In this document: positions 1 through 8,380 of the stretch, piece after piece
How the letters are laid out: every line of letters starts with the position of its first letter
Position numbering within the stretch: position 1 is the stretch's first letter
Origin: JAVMKJ01 sp031732875
GTDB lineage: Bacteria > Pseudomonadota > Gammaproteobacteria > Competibacterales > Competibacteraceae
Length of the DNA stretch: 24,367 bases
Direction of reading: 5' to 3'
Assembly (NCBI GenBank): GCA_031732875.1
Contig: JAVMKL010000175.1
Span: 1 to 24,367, forward strand
Made by a program: the position numbers and the translations under genes
Notes under the pieces: model-generated
What the model was told of the DNA's origin: nothing
What the model saw: only the letters and a program-made list of their open reading frames with translations
Databases searched by the model: none

Positions 1-941
1 TCGGCTTCGAGGCGGCGGTCGCCGGCGGCATCCCGATCATCAAGGCCATCCGCGAGGGGCTGGCGGGCAACCGGCTGGAATGGGTGGCGGGCATCATCAA
101 CGGCACCGCCAACTTCATTCTGACCGAGATGCGCGACAAAGGCCGCGACTTCCCGGAGGTGCTGGCCGAGGCGCAGGCGTTGGGCTACGCCGAGGCCGAT
201 CCGACCTTCGACATCGAGGGCATCGACGCCGCCCACAAGTTGACCATCCTCGCCTCCATCACCTTCGGCATTCCCTTGCAGTTCGACAAGGTCTATATCG
301 AGGGCATCAGTCGCATCACCCGCGAGGACGTGGCCTACGCCGAACAACTGGGCTACCGGGTCAAGCACCTCGGCATCGCCCGCCGGGATGCCCGCGGCGC
401 GCAGTTGCGCGTGCACCCGACCCTGATCCCGCAGCGGCATTTGCTGGCCAACGTCAACGGCGTGATGAACGCGGTGCTGGTCAAGGGCGACGCGGTCGGC
501 CAAAGCCTGTTCTACGGAGCCGGAGCCGGGGCCGAGCCGACCGCCTCGGCGGTGGTGGCGGACATCATCGACGTGGTGCGCACCCTGACCGCCGATCCGG
601 ACAACCGCGTGCCGCATCTGGCCTTCCAGCCGGATGCCCTGTCGGATTTGCCGGTATTACCGATGGACGAGGTGGAGACCGCCTACTACCTGCGGCTGCA
701 GGCGCAGGATCGGCCCGGGGTGCTGGCCGACGTGACCCGCATCCTCGCCGACCGCGCCATCAGCATCGAAGCCATTCTGCAGAAGGAACCCATGCCCGGC
801 GCCAGCGACGTGCCGATCATCCTGCTCGCTCACCGGGTCCGGGAACAGCGGATGAACGAGGCCATCGCCGCCATCGAGGCGCTGGACAGCCTCCGCGCTC
901 CGGTGACGCGCATCCGGCTGGAACATCTCAGTTCGGACTGA
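1..941 (+). CDS. hom: Homoserine dehydrogenase, 5'-truncated by the window edge
   Basis: Reduces aspartate semialdehyde to homoserine with NAD(P)H, the branch point to threonine and methionine, in the cytoplasm. The reading frame is already open at base 3 (GFEAAVAGGIPIIKAI), so the N-terminal nucleotide-binding domain lies outside the window; about 312 residues remain of a usual 430 or so. Visible signatures are the NGTANFILTEM stretch, the catalytic-domain segment YAEADPTFDIEGIDAAHKL with its conserved Asp and Lys, and a C-terminal ACT domain (YYLRLQAQDRPGVLADVT, about bases 681-935), which in this family mediates threonine feedback. The stop is 21 bases before the next gene on the same strand, suggesting co-transcription. 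thrC, which often follows hom, is not here. The family call is very secure. Confidence 0.96.
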   Translation, partial: GFEAAVAGGIPIIKAIREGLAGNRLEWVAGIINGTANFILTEMRDKGRDFPEVLAEAQALGYAEADPTFDIEGIDAAHKLTILASITFGIPLQFDKVYIEGISRITREDVAYAEQLGYRVKHLGIARRDARGAQLRVHPTLIPQRHLLANVNGVMNAVLVKGDAVGQSLFYGAGAGAEPTASAVVADIIDVVRTLTADPDNRVPHLAFQPDALSDLPVLPMDEVETAYYLRLQAQDRPGVLADVTRILADRAISIEAILQKEPMPGASDVPIILLAHRVREQRMNEAIAAIEALDSLRAPVTRIRLEHLSSD

Positions 942-962
942 TCGTCCGGGCAGCGGATCGTC

Positions 963-1997
963 ATGACAACCACCCTGCATCTGGTGATTCCCGGCCTGCT
1001 GGAAACCGGACGTTTCGAACCCGCCGATCCGGCGTTTCCTTCTCCCGCTGCCCCGGCGCTGGGCTGGCTGCTGGCCCGCGCCGATGTCCGCGCGGTCCCG
1101 GCGACGAGCGACGGCGTGCTGTTTCAATTGTTCGGCCTGCCGGTTCCCGCCGCAAGCGACCTGCCGGTCGCGGCGGTCACCCGGTTGGCCGACGGCGGTG
1201 AAGCCGACGACGGCTGGTGGCTGCGGGCCGACCCAGTGCATCTGCGCCCCGATCTGCGTGGGGTGCTGCTGGCTGATGCCCGAGTGCTGGCGCTCGAACC
1301 GGCCGAGGCGCGGGCGTTGGTCGATGCCTTCAACCAGACGTTCGCCGTCGACGGACTGCGGCTCGACGCCCCGCGACCCGACCGCTGGTATCTGCGCGTG
1401 CCGGCCGACCCCGGCCTTCGCACCCATCCGCTGATCGAGGCCATCGGCCGCGACATCAATCCGCTGCTGCCCCATGGTCCGAACGTCCGGCGCTGGCACG
1501 CGCTGCTGACCGAAGCGCAGATGCTGTTCCACGGCCACCCCGTCAACCAGGAGCGGGAACAACACCGCCAGCCGACGATCAACGGTCTCTGGCTCTGGGG
1601 CGGTGGTCGTTGTCCGCCGGGCGCCCGCGCCCCTGCCGCCGGTCTGTACGCCGACGATCCGTTGACCCGCGGACTGGCGCGGCTGGCGGATGCGGCCGTC
1701 GCGCCGGTTCCCGAACATGCGGGCGATTGGCTGGATACTGCCGATGGAGAACCGGATAGCCTGGTGGTGTTGGAGGCGACGCGCCACGACGCGGCGGATG
1801 ACGATCCGGCAAGCTGGGCCGATCACATCGCGGAATTGGAATATGCCTGGTTCGCGTTCTGCCGGCGGTGGCTGCAAACCGGCAAGCTGACGGCCCTGCA
1901 TCTCTACCCCGGTAACGGCCGGGTTTACACGCTGACCGGCGCCGCTCGCTGGCGGCTCTGGCGGCGGCCCCGTCCCTTACCCACCTATCGGTCCTGA
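963..1997 (+). CDS. RpfE-like conserved protein (COG4255 type, often labelled phosphoglycerate mutase-like)
   Basis: A 344-residue soluble protein with no signal peptide or membrane helix. The central stretch, NEV/LTEAQMLxHxHPVN-like followed by INGLWLWGGG, matches what I recall of the family called RpfE in Xanthomonas and annotated elsewhere as a cofactor-independent phosphoglycerate mutase homologue. Its biochemical function is not established, so the enzyme label should not be taken literally. Context supports the family: in Xanthomonas rpfE lies next to recJ, and here recJ begins 47 bases downstream on the same strand. The ATG follows hom by 21 bases with only a weak GCGGA ribosome site. 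Third-codon GC is high throughout, consistent with a real gene. Confidence 0.8.
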   Translation: MTTTLHLVIPGLLETGRFEPADPAFPSPAAPALGWLLARADVRAVPATSDGVLFQLFGLPVPAASDLPVAAVTRLADGGEADDGWWLRADPVHLRPDLRGVLLADARVLALEPAEARALVDAFNQTFAVDGLRLDAPRPDRWYLRVPADPGLRTHPLIEAIGRDINPLLPHGPNVRRWHALLTEAQMLFHGHPVNQEREQHRQPTINGLWLWGGGRCPPGARAPAAGLYADDPLTRGLARLADAAVAPVPEHAGDWLDTADGEPDSLVVLEATRHDAADDDPASWADHIAELEYAWFAFCRRWLQTGKLTALHLYPGNGRVYTLTGAARWRLWRRPRPLPTYRS

Positions 1998-2044
1998 ACC
2001 GCACGGCCGCAACCGGGCCGAAGCGACCCCGGATTGATCCATCC

Positions 2045-3760
2045 ATGCCCACGTTCATCGTCCGCCGCGCGATCGCGCCCCCCGTCGAACTGTCCGTCCC
2101 GCCCTTGCTCCGGCGCATCTACGCCGCCCGCGGCGTGCGCTCCGACGTCGAATTGACCAAGGAGCTTCGCTGTCTGACTTCGCCTGCCGCACTCAAGAAC
2201 ATGGACCGGGCGGTCGACCTGCTCCACACCGCCCTGCGCGAGCGCTGGCGCATCCTGATCGTCGCCGATTTCGACGCCGACGGCGCGACCGGTTGCGCGC
2301 TGGCGGTACGGGTCCTGCGGGCGATGGGCGCGGCCTGGGTCGGCTATCGGGTGCCCAACCGCTTCGAGCACAGCTACGGCCTGACCCCGGAAATCGTGGC
2401 GGTGGCGGCCCAGGACCGGCCGGACCTGCTGATCACGGTCGATAACGGCATCTCCAGCCACGAAGGGGTACGGGCGGCCCAGGCCCACGGCATGCAGGTA
2501 CTGATCACCGACCATCATCTACCGGGTCAGGAACTGCCGCCGGCCGAGGCCATCGTCAATCCAAACCAGCCGGACGATGCGTTTCCCAGCAAATGCCTGG
2601 CCGGCGTCGGGGTGATCTTCTACGTGTTGTCGGCGTTGCGGGCCCGGTTGCGCGAGAGGGGCTGGTTCGCCGCGCGGAACCTGCCCGAACCCAACATGGC
2701 TCAGTTTCTCGACCTGGTGGCATTCGGCACCGTCGCCGACGTGGTGCCGCTGGATCATCTGAACCGCATCCTGGTCGAACAGGGCCTGCGGCGCATCCGC
2801 CAGGGTTCGTGCGTGCCCGGCATCCTCGCCCTGTGCGAGGTATCGGGCCGAAACCCGCAACGGCTCACCACCAGCGACATCGCGTTCTACCTCGCTCCCC
2901 GCCTGAACGCCGCCGGCCGGCTGGAAGACATGAGCCGGGGCATCGAATGCCTGCTGAACGACGATCCGGCGGCGGCGGCAACCATCGCCCGGCAACTGGA
3001 CGCCACCAACCGGCGCCGCGGCGACATCACCACCGACATGCAGGCGCAGGCCTTGGACCACCTCGACCGGTTGCCGCGAAACGATGGCGAACTACCCTTC
3101 GGGCTGTGTCTGTTCGATGACGGCTGGCATCAGGGCGTGGTCGGCATCATTGCCGGCCGGCTCCGGGAAACGACCCACCGGCCGGTGATCGTGTTCGCGC
3201 CGGACCGCGACGGCCGGCTCAAGGGTTCGGGCCGCTCGGTGGACGGCGTGCACCTGCGCGACGTCCTGGCGGCCGTGGCGACCGATCATCCGGGTCTGAT
3301 TCACCACTTCGGCGGTCACGCCATGGCCGTCGGGCTGACGCTGGCGGTGGAACGGTTCGCGGCGTTCGGCCAGGCGTTCGATGCCGAGGTACGTCGGCGG
3401 CTCGGCGCCGACGATCTGCATGGCCGGTTGCCGAGCGACGGCGAACTCGAACCCACCGACTTCACGCTGGATCTGGCCGAACAGCTTCGCGAGGCCGGTC
3501 CCTGGGGTCAGGGCTTTCCGGAACCGCTGTTCGATGGGATATTCGAGGTCCTGTCCCACCAAATCATGAAGGACCGACATCTCAAGCTCTGGCTGCGCCC
3601 GCCGGGTACGGCCCTGTCGCTGGAAGCGATCGCCTTCCAGCGGGCCAGCGAGTTCGGCCCCGGCGCGGCGCAGGTGCGCGTCGCCTATCGGCTGGACGCG
3701 AACGAATGGCGCGGCGAGCGGCGCTTGCAGTTGCGCGTCGAGCATCTGGAAATCCTCTGA
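2045..3760 (+). CDS. recJ: Single-stranded-DNA-specific 5'-3' exonuclease RecJ
   Basis: Degrades single-stranded DNA 5' to 3' in RecFOR recombination, base-excision repair and mismatch repair. The 571-residue length is normal for RecJ. DHH-family phosphoesterase motifs are intact: ADFDADGATG with Asp75, Asp77 and Asp79; TVDNGISS; ITDHH with Asp156-His157-His158; and VAFGTVADVVPL. The DHHA1 part carries GGHAMAVG with His425, and the C-terminal OB-like region follows. All metal-binding positions I can identify are present, so the enzyme should be active. The ATG has only a poor ribosome site (GGAT), but no better start is in frame. It is probably co-transcribed with the RpfE-like gene and converges on the diguanylate cyclase gene with a 26-base gap that shows no clear terminator hairpin. 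Confidence 0.97.
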   Translation: MPTFIVRRAIAPPVELSVPPLLRRIYAARGVRSDVELTKELRCLTSPAALKNMDRAVDLLHTALRERWRILIVADFDADGATGCALAVRVLRAMGAAWVGYRVPNRFEHSYGLTPEIVAVAAQDRPDLLITVDNGISSHEGVRAAQAHGMQVLITDHHLPGQELPPAEAIVNPNQPDDAFPSKCLAGVGVIFYVLSALRARLRERGWFAARNLPEPNMAQFLDLVAFGTVADVVPLDHLNRILVEQGLRRIRQGSCVPGILALCEVSGRNPQRLTTSDIAFYLAPRLNAAGRLEDMSRGIECLLNDDPAAAATIARQLDATNRRRGDITTDMQAQALDHLDRLPRNDGELPFGLCLFDDGWHQGVVGIIAGRLRETTHRPVIVFAPDRDGRLKGSGRSVDGVHLRDVLAAVATDHPGLIHHFGGHAMAVGLTLAVERFAAFGQAFDAEVRRRLGADDLHGRLPSDGELEPTDFTLDLAEQLREAGPWGQGFPEPLFDGIFEVLSHQIMKDRHLKLWLRPPGTALSLEAIAFQRASEFGPGAAQVRVAYRLDANEWRGERRLQLRVEHLEIL

Positions 3761-3786
3761 CGCAACACCGCGAATCCGGCGCCATG

Positions 3787-5775
3787 CTATTGCAGATCCA
3801 ACTCGTCGGCGAACCGCCAGCCGTTCTTGCCGGCCCGTTTGGCGGCGTACATGGCATTATCGGCCTGGCGAAGCAAGGTCATCGCCTGATCCAGATTGGC
3901 GGGCAGTTCCGGTCGGTAGAGCGCGATGCCCACGCTGGCGGTAACTACGGGACTTGCCTCGCCCAAGGGCACCGGTTCGGCCAGTCTGGCGATGGTTTTC
4001 CGGGCCACGGCGGCGGCGGCATCGGGATTTCCGAGGTCCGGCAACACGATCACGAACTCGTCTCCGCCCAGGCGGGCGGCGGTATCGGTGGCCCGCACGC
4101 ACTGCCGCAAGCGTTCGGCGACCTGCCGGAGCAACTCGTCGCCCATGTCGTGACCGAGCGTATCGTTCACCTGCTTGAAGCCGTCCAGATCCACCATCAA
4201 CACCGCCAACAGCCGCCACTGGCGCCGGGCCTGCTGTAAATCCTTGCGCAGATGCTCGAACAGCAGATTGCGGTTGGGCATTCCCGTCAGGCTGTCGAAG
4301 TTGGCCATCCGCCAGTTGCGCAAGCTGACCTCGGTCAACTTGCGGGTACGCTCCTCCACCTTGGCTTTCACCTTGGCTTCCACCTTGGCTTCCACCGTAC
4401 GGTCGTAGTCGCGCATCAGCGCCTCGGCCTTTTCCCGTAGCGCTTCGGCCTGTTTGTGGGCGGTGATATCCGTGGTGGTGCCGCGGTAACCCAGGAGTTC
4501 GCCGCCGTCGTCGAACAGCGGACTACCGCTGTTGCGAGTCCAGACCGATCGTTCCTGTCCGGGCAACCGCAGGCGCAACACGAGTTGCTGAAACGGCTGC
4601 CGCCGCCCGACCGCCGTCTTCAACGCGGCAAAATCGGCGTCCTGCTCCTGGGGAACGATAAAATCCCGCCAGTTCGCCCCCAACTGCATGTCCTGCGGTT
4701 CGGTGGCGCCAGGAAAACGCCCTCTCAGATCGCACAGACGGCCGTCGGCGTCGAATTCCCAGAGCAGATCGTTGGAAACCTCGGCCAGATCGCGGAACCG
4801 GGTGATATCGGCAAGCCGCGCGTTGGATACCGCCCCGGTCAGCAAGCCCGACGCCACCACGGTCGCCATCACGATCTGATATTGAAACGCCGAATCGGTC
4901 GGCTCGAGCAGCGCCACCATCGCCACGATTCCCAACTCGTACAGGAACACGGTCAGCACCGTACCCCGCATGCCGCAGGTCGCTACGATCCAGGTCAGCA
5001 CCGGCAACAGCAGCAGGGTAACGAACGGGTGTGGTCGTCCATCGTGCGAAAAATGGTTCGGCGCCCAGAACAACGCCACCAGCAATACTATCGAGAACAC
5101 CACCTGCAGCAGCACCAGCCGGGTGGGTTGCGGACCGGGCAAAGATGGCGAGCGAGGGCGGCGGAGCGGTTGCCCCTCGCCGAAACGCCGGGCCGGCGGC
5201 GCCACCAGGATCAACGCCAGCGGCGCGATCGTGGCCACTCCAACAAAATCACCGACCCACCAGCCCAGCACGATTTCCAGCCGAGACCGCGTCGGGGGCA
5301 GCATGCCGGCGGCATGGAGGATCCCGGTACCGGCCAGCGCCGCGAACAGCGCGCCAAAGGCGGCGATACCGAGAAAGGTCGCCACCCGCTGCGGGTCGTT
5401 AAAGCGCCATCTGTCCCGCCGAAAATCACCCGGACGGCTCCTCAGGGCATGGGTCGCCACCAAATAGCCGAGCGCCGGCGCCAAACTGGCCATCAGATAA
5501 TACGGCCACTGCTCCCAGGACCAGAAGGTCAACCCGGCGATCAGCGACGCAACCACCGGCAACGGCAAGGCCCGCGCGCCGCGCTCGAGCAGGATGGCGA
5601 AGGTCAGGCCGGCGGGCGGATACCAGAGACTGACGCCGGCCGCCAGATTCAAGACGTTCGAAAGCAGCCAAAGGCCGACCCAGGCGGCGACATAACCCAG
5701 CGCCAGAATCACCATCCGCGAGTGCCGTGGACCCTCCACCTTCCCGGAATCCTCGTCATCGACCGCTCGTTCCAT
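3787..5775 (-). CDS. Membrane diguanylate cyclase, MASE1-PAS-GGDEF
   Basis: Predicted to make cyclic di-GMP from two GTP at the inner membrane. Residues about 20-310 form a MASE1-type multi-helix sensor with the SLWYPPAGL signature. A PAS domain follows (DLLWEFDADGRL through RGTTTDITAHK). A charged helix containing KVEA repeats (residues about 462-473) leads to a GGDEF domain at residues 570-574. An intact RATD inhibitory site sits exactly five residues before GGDEF, so feedback inhibition by c-di-GMP is expected. There is no EAL domain. I chose the ATG at 5775, with GAGG eight bases upstream, over an in-frame TTG at 5793. The MASE1 ligand is unknown. The gene appears to be monocistronic. Confidence 0.93.
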   Translation of the reverse strand: MERAVDDEDSGKVEGPRHSRMVILALGYVAAWVGLWLLSNVLNLAAGVSLWYPPAGLTFAILLERGARALPLPVVASLIAGLTFWSWEQWPYYLMASLAPALGYLVATHALRSRPGDFRRDRWRFNDPQRVATFLGIAAFGALFAALAGTGILHAAGMLPPTRSRLEIVLGWWVGDFVGVATIAPLALILVAPPARRFGEGQPLRRPRSPSLPGPQPTRLVLLQVVFSIVLLVALFWAPNHFSHDGRPHPFVTLLLLPVLTWIVATCGMRGTVLTVFLYELGIVAMVALLEPTDSAFQYQIVMATVVASGLLTGAVSNARLADITRFRDLAEVSNDLLWEFDADGRLCDLRGRFPGATEPQDMQLGANWRDFIVPQEQDADFAALKTAVGRRQPFQQLVLRLRLPGQERSVWTRNSGSPLFDDGGELLGYRGTTTDITAHKQAEALREKAEALMRDYDRTVEAKVEAKVKAKVEERTRKLTEVSLRNWRMANFDSLTGMPNRNLLFEHLRKDLQQARRQWRLLAVLMVDLDGFKQVNDTLGHDMGDELLRQVAERLRQCVRATDTAARLGGDEFVIVLPDLGNPDAAAAVARKTIARLAEPVPLGEASPVVTASVGIALYRPELPANLDQAMTLLRQADNAMYAAKRAGKNGWRFADELDLQ
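4357..4392. repeat. Three 12-bp tandem repeats encoding KVEA units in the diguanylate cyclase linker
   Basis: The plus strand reads CACCTTGGCTTT, CACCTTGGCTTC, CACCTTGGCTTC without gaps, followed by a partial CACC. On the coding strand each unit gives four residues (E-A-K-V). The repeat lies in the helix joining the PAS and GGDEF domains and keeps the reading frame, so changes in copy number would alter linker length by four residues. Confidence 0.9.
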
Positions 5776-5874
5776 AATGATTGCCTCGTTCAAACACGGC
5801 TAACGCTCGTCGGTTTCGATTCCGCGCGCGACCGTGCCGATCCTGGTCCGAAAGAATCGTCCACCCCATCACTT

Positions 5875-6681
5875 TCAGTAGTGAATCATTCGATAGATGC
5901 TTTCATCCGTCAGTGCCGCCTCGAGCGCATCGCCCACCACCGTCGCCCAGCGTTCGACCCCCGCATCGTCGGCGATCAGATCCTGGCGGATTTCGACTTC
6001 CACGTGCGGCAAGCCGGCCGCGCCGCCGTGCGCGTCCATGGTAAAGCCAACCTCGCGCCCCGAATAGGGTTCGTTGTCACCGACGCACAGATCGGGATCG
6101 ACCCGGAACCGGGCGATCAACAGCCCGGCCAGGCGCGGATCGCGATTCCACAGCACGCCGAGCTGCCAGGGGCGGCGGAACCCGTTCATCACCGGGGTAA
6201 AGCTGTGGATGGCGATCAGTGCGGGCGCATGGCCGTGCCCGTGCCGCCAGCGATGCGTCAGCATCTGGGTGATGGCGTGGTGATACGGCCAGAATACCTC
6301 GTTCAGCCGAACCTCGGCGGCGTCGTCGTCGAGATTCCGGTTGCCGGGAATGAAGATACCGTCGCTGACCTCGGCGATGGAGGTGGGATCGCCGGGCGAG
6401 CGGTTGCAGTCGATCACCAGCCGCGAAAAGCCGGCCAGTACCGCGGGTGCGTCCAACCGCGCCGCCAACAGCCGGGCGACGCGGGCGGCCCCGATGTCCC
6501 AGGCGATGTGCTGGGCCAACTCGGCAGGTCCCAATCCGAGCTGGCCGAGCGCGGTGGGAATCGCGTTGCTGGCATGGTCGCAAACCAGCACCACCGGGGC
6601 CCGGCCGTTCGGGTTGGCCACGACAAACGGCGGCGGATCGCCGGGACCGAGCAGGGGCGACGCAACAAAAGGGTCGGACAT
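5875..6681 (-). CDS. N-formylglutamate amidohydrolase family protein (COG3931 type)
   Basis: A 268-residue cytoplasmic protein of the N-formylglutamate amidohydrolase fold, a metal-dependent hydrolase. Family motifs seen are VVLVCDHASNAIP near the N terminus, AWDIGA, SRLVIDCNR, ALIAIHSFTPV, VGDNEPYSG and PHVEVEIRQDLI, which include the His, Asp and Glu positions expected for metal binding. Members of this subgroup are annotated from similarity to the histidine-degradation enzyme; no hut genes are near, so the substrate is uncertain. I chose the ATG at 6681. A longer reading to 6735 adds RVCRFHHL, a translation typical of reading antisense through a tRNA-Leu 5' end, so it is probably not protein. 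No strong ribosome site is visible. Confidence 0.85.
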   Translation of the reverse strand: MSDPFVASPLLGPGDPPPFVVANPNGRAPVVLVCDHASNAIPTALGQLGLGPAELAQHIAWDIGAARVARLLAARLDAPAVLAGFSRLVIDCNRSPGDPTSIAEVSDGIFIPGNRNLDDDAAEVRLNEVFWPYHHAITQMLTHRWRHGHGHAPALIAIHSFTPVMNGFRRPWQLGVLWNRDPRLAGLLIARFRVDPDLCVGDNEPYSGREVGFTMDAHGGAAGLPHVEVEIRQDLIADDAGVERWATVVGDALEAALTDESIYRMIHY

Positions 6682-6698
6682 GGTGTCGTTCGTGGTGA

Positions 6699-6721
6699 GA
6701 TGGTGGAATCGGCAAACACGC
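6699..6721 (+). pseudogene. tRNA-Leu-like 5' fragment (degenerate)
   Basis: The stretch starts GATGGTGGAATCGG and continues CAAACACGC. Its first 14 bases match, from memory, positions in the 5' half of bacterial tRNA-Leu(UAA), and the following bases match the end of the D-arm with two substitutions. GTG and CAC can pair as a D-stem. Downstream I cannot form an anticodon stem, a T-loop or the acceptor complement, so this is not a functional tRNA. It may be a remnant of a tRNA-associated integration site or a chance resemblance. Confidence 0.3.
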
Positions 6722-6837
6722 AGTGGGAGCATCAAACTACCCGGCGGGCGATTGACGACTCCATTGTACCCGCCACAAGGCGCGGAGCACCCCCGCCGGT
6801 CGGTCGCCCGGCCGGCCCCTCAAATCGAACCCGTCTT

Positions 6838-7878
6838 CTATGCAAGTCGCTTGAGCACGTTTTGACGGAAGCGCACCACCTGGCCGGGATCCGGCAATTC
6901 CCGGCCCAAGACCTCCAACGCCGCCTCCATCTCACTGACCGAACCCCAGGTTTCCTCGCAAACGATCGCAGCCATGGGGCCGATGAATTCCATCAGTTCC
7001 TGTTCCAACACGGCCTTCGCCCGATCGGTCAGCGTCCGCCGGCTGGCCGGATCGCCCGTCACCGGCAGCTGGCCAACTCCACCATGGAGGGTCCAGCCCA
7101 GACTGGTTTTCTGGGTAAAGGCGACGATGCGCTTTCCCGCGTCCTCATAGATAATCGGCGCCTGGGCCGACTCCGGGTTGCGCAGGGCCGGATGGCCGCT
7201 CAGATCCTGCAAGGCCTGCGCGACCTGTTCGGGCTTGCCATGGGCGATCACCTTGTTGTTCTCATCAACCAGGATGGCGAAGCCGGTCTTGCCGATCCTG
7301 GCTCCGGTAACCACCTGGGAAACATCCACCAAATGCATGGCCAAGGCGAGAACGCCGCGGATCGGATTGCCGCCGTCCTGAATCGGCCCGGCCATGATCA
7401 GCGCCGGCTTCTGAGTGGTTCTGCCGATCACGACCTCCTGACCGAGCGGCTTCCCTTCCAGAACCTGCTTGAAGTAACTGCGATCCCCGTATTTGAATTT
7501 CTGAGGAGGTTCATCGTCGCTGCGACCGATGTTCTGGCCGTCGCGGTTGACAGTAAAAACCAGATACGCCCATTCGTAGCTGTTCTGAATCGCCTTGAGG
7601 ACCGGTTTTTGCCGGGCGGCATCCATCGAGGCGATGTCGGGCAGGACGGCGTTTTCGCGCAGGACCCGCAGATTCATGTCGATCCAACCGTTCGCCTTGC
7701 CGACCAAGCCGTTCGCGGCCAACGTCAGATTCTGGTTGGCGTTTTGACGCCAGTCCCGCTCGATCTGGTATCCGCTGATATACAATAGCCCTCCAATGGG
7801 GATCAGCGCGACCGCGATCATCGTCAACAGTATTTTATGGAATATTTTCAAAGCGAACCCTGATTTCGCTTCCGTCAC
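6838..7878 (-). CDS. Membrane-anchored dCache sensor with C-terminal IGPxA module, no second membrane helix
   Basis: A 346-residue protein with one clear membrane helix (about residues 16-36, LLTMIAVALIPIGGLLYISG). An extracytoplasmic double-Cache sensor follows to about residue 275; YLVFTVNRDGQNIGRSDD, YGDRSYFKQVLEGK and ALAMHLVDVSQVV are typical of dCache_1 domains in chemoreceptors. The C terminus (about 285-346) holds EFIGPMAAIVCEE, with IGPM at 299-302, and resembles a short domain I recall at the ends of bacterial Ser/Thr kinases and other signalling proteins (DUF8082-like, from memory). There is no HAMP, kinase, GGDEF or chemoreceptor output, and no second hydrophobic helix before the C-terminal module. 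The GTG start at 7878 is supported by AGAGGA (7886-7891 on the plus strand). The ligand is unknown. It is divergent from the FHA-sigma54 activator. Confidence 0.82.
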   Translation of the reverse strand: MTEAKSGFALKIFHKILLTMIAVALIPIGGLLYISGYQIERDWRQNANQNLTLAANGLVGKANGWIDMNLRVLRENAVLPDIASMDAARQKPVLKAIQNSYEWAYLVFTVNRDGQNIGRSDDEPPQKFKYGDRSYFKQVLEGKPLGQEVVIGRTTQKPALIMAGPIQDGGNPIRGVLALAMHLVDVSQVVTGARIGKTGFAILVDENNKVIAHGKPEQVAQALQDLSGHPALRNPESAQAPIIYEDAGKRIVAFTQKTSLGWTLHGGVGQLPVTGDPASRRTLTDRAKAVLEQELMEFIGPMAAIVCEETWGSVSEMEAALEVLGRELPDPGQVVRFRQNVLKRLA

Positions 7879-8037
7879 GATTCAATCCTCTGTTTGCATG
7901 GGACGGCGAACGATTCCGAACTGTCTCAAGACGGGTGTCCGAAAAAATCAGTCACACGATTTCGAAGTCCCCCGCGGTACCGTCGCCGAAAATCTTGTTG
8001 TTCTGGATCGATCAGATGCCCCTAAGCTAAACACTGC

Positions 8038-8051
8038 TGATTTGCAAATCA
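8038..8051. repeat. Perfect 14-bp palindrome
   Basis: TGATTTGCAAATCA is its own reverse complement. It lies in the divergent intergenic region, 160 bases upstream of the dCache start and 330 bases upstream of the FHA activator start, and could be an operator. No regulator can be assigned. Confidence 0.5.
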
Positions 8052-8323
8052 AGCTCCTCACCACCCATCAGTTTTGAAAATCGCTGGGTTCGCTCGTCAG
8101 CAGGCGGTATTAAGTGTTTGATTTACCGTTGCAGGAAATCTGCTGAAATGTTCTGAACCCATGGTTTGGGACAGACTGATAGGTGGTAAGAATCAAGCTC
8201 TAATCCAAATTGCGGCATCAGGAACCTGACCTCTTCCTCCCCGCGCCGCTTGGCTCGAGTAAACGGTGGGCGACTCGCAAGGCTCGACGGACGGCGTCTT
8301 GAGGAAATCCGCCAGCGTCGGGA

Positions 8324-8350
8324 TTGACGCCGACTGAATTGGTATAGAAT
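8324..8350 (+). promoter_or_regulatory. Candidate sigma70 promoter for the FHA-sigma54 activator
   Basis: TTGACG (8324-8329) and TAGAAT (8345-8350) are separated by 15 bases, shorter than the ideal 17. The -10 match is five of six. GTCGG (8317-8321) and CCGAC (8330-8334) form an inverted repeat straddling the -35 element, a possible operator. The start codon follows 30 bases after the -10. Confidence 0.4.
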
Positions 8351-8380
8351 TGTACGATTCACAACTATTCCGGTGACAAG

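Larger units (their letters stand above)
7879..8380. other. Divergent intergenic region between dCache sensor and FHA activator
   Basis: About 500 bases with no convincing gene and lower GC than its surroundings. It should hold the promoters of both flanking genes. It contains a perfect 14-bp palindrome (TGATTTGCAAATCA, 8038-8051) and overlapping short inverted repeats around 8315-8334 next to a candidate promoter for the activator. I found no sigma54 -24/-12 site. Short reading frames on both strands lack codon bias and recognisable motifs. Confidence 0.7.

Noticed and set aside
6690..6780. Intact tRNA-Leu
   Set aside because: Only the 5' part fits; no anticodon stem, T-arm or acceptor complement can be formed.
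4456..7788. A very long plus-strand open frame (1110 codons)
   Set aside because: It runs antisense to three well-supported minus-strand genes, is rich in Arg, Gln and His as expected for a GC-rich shadow frame, and shows no domain.
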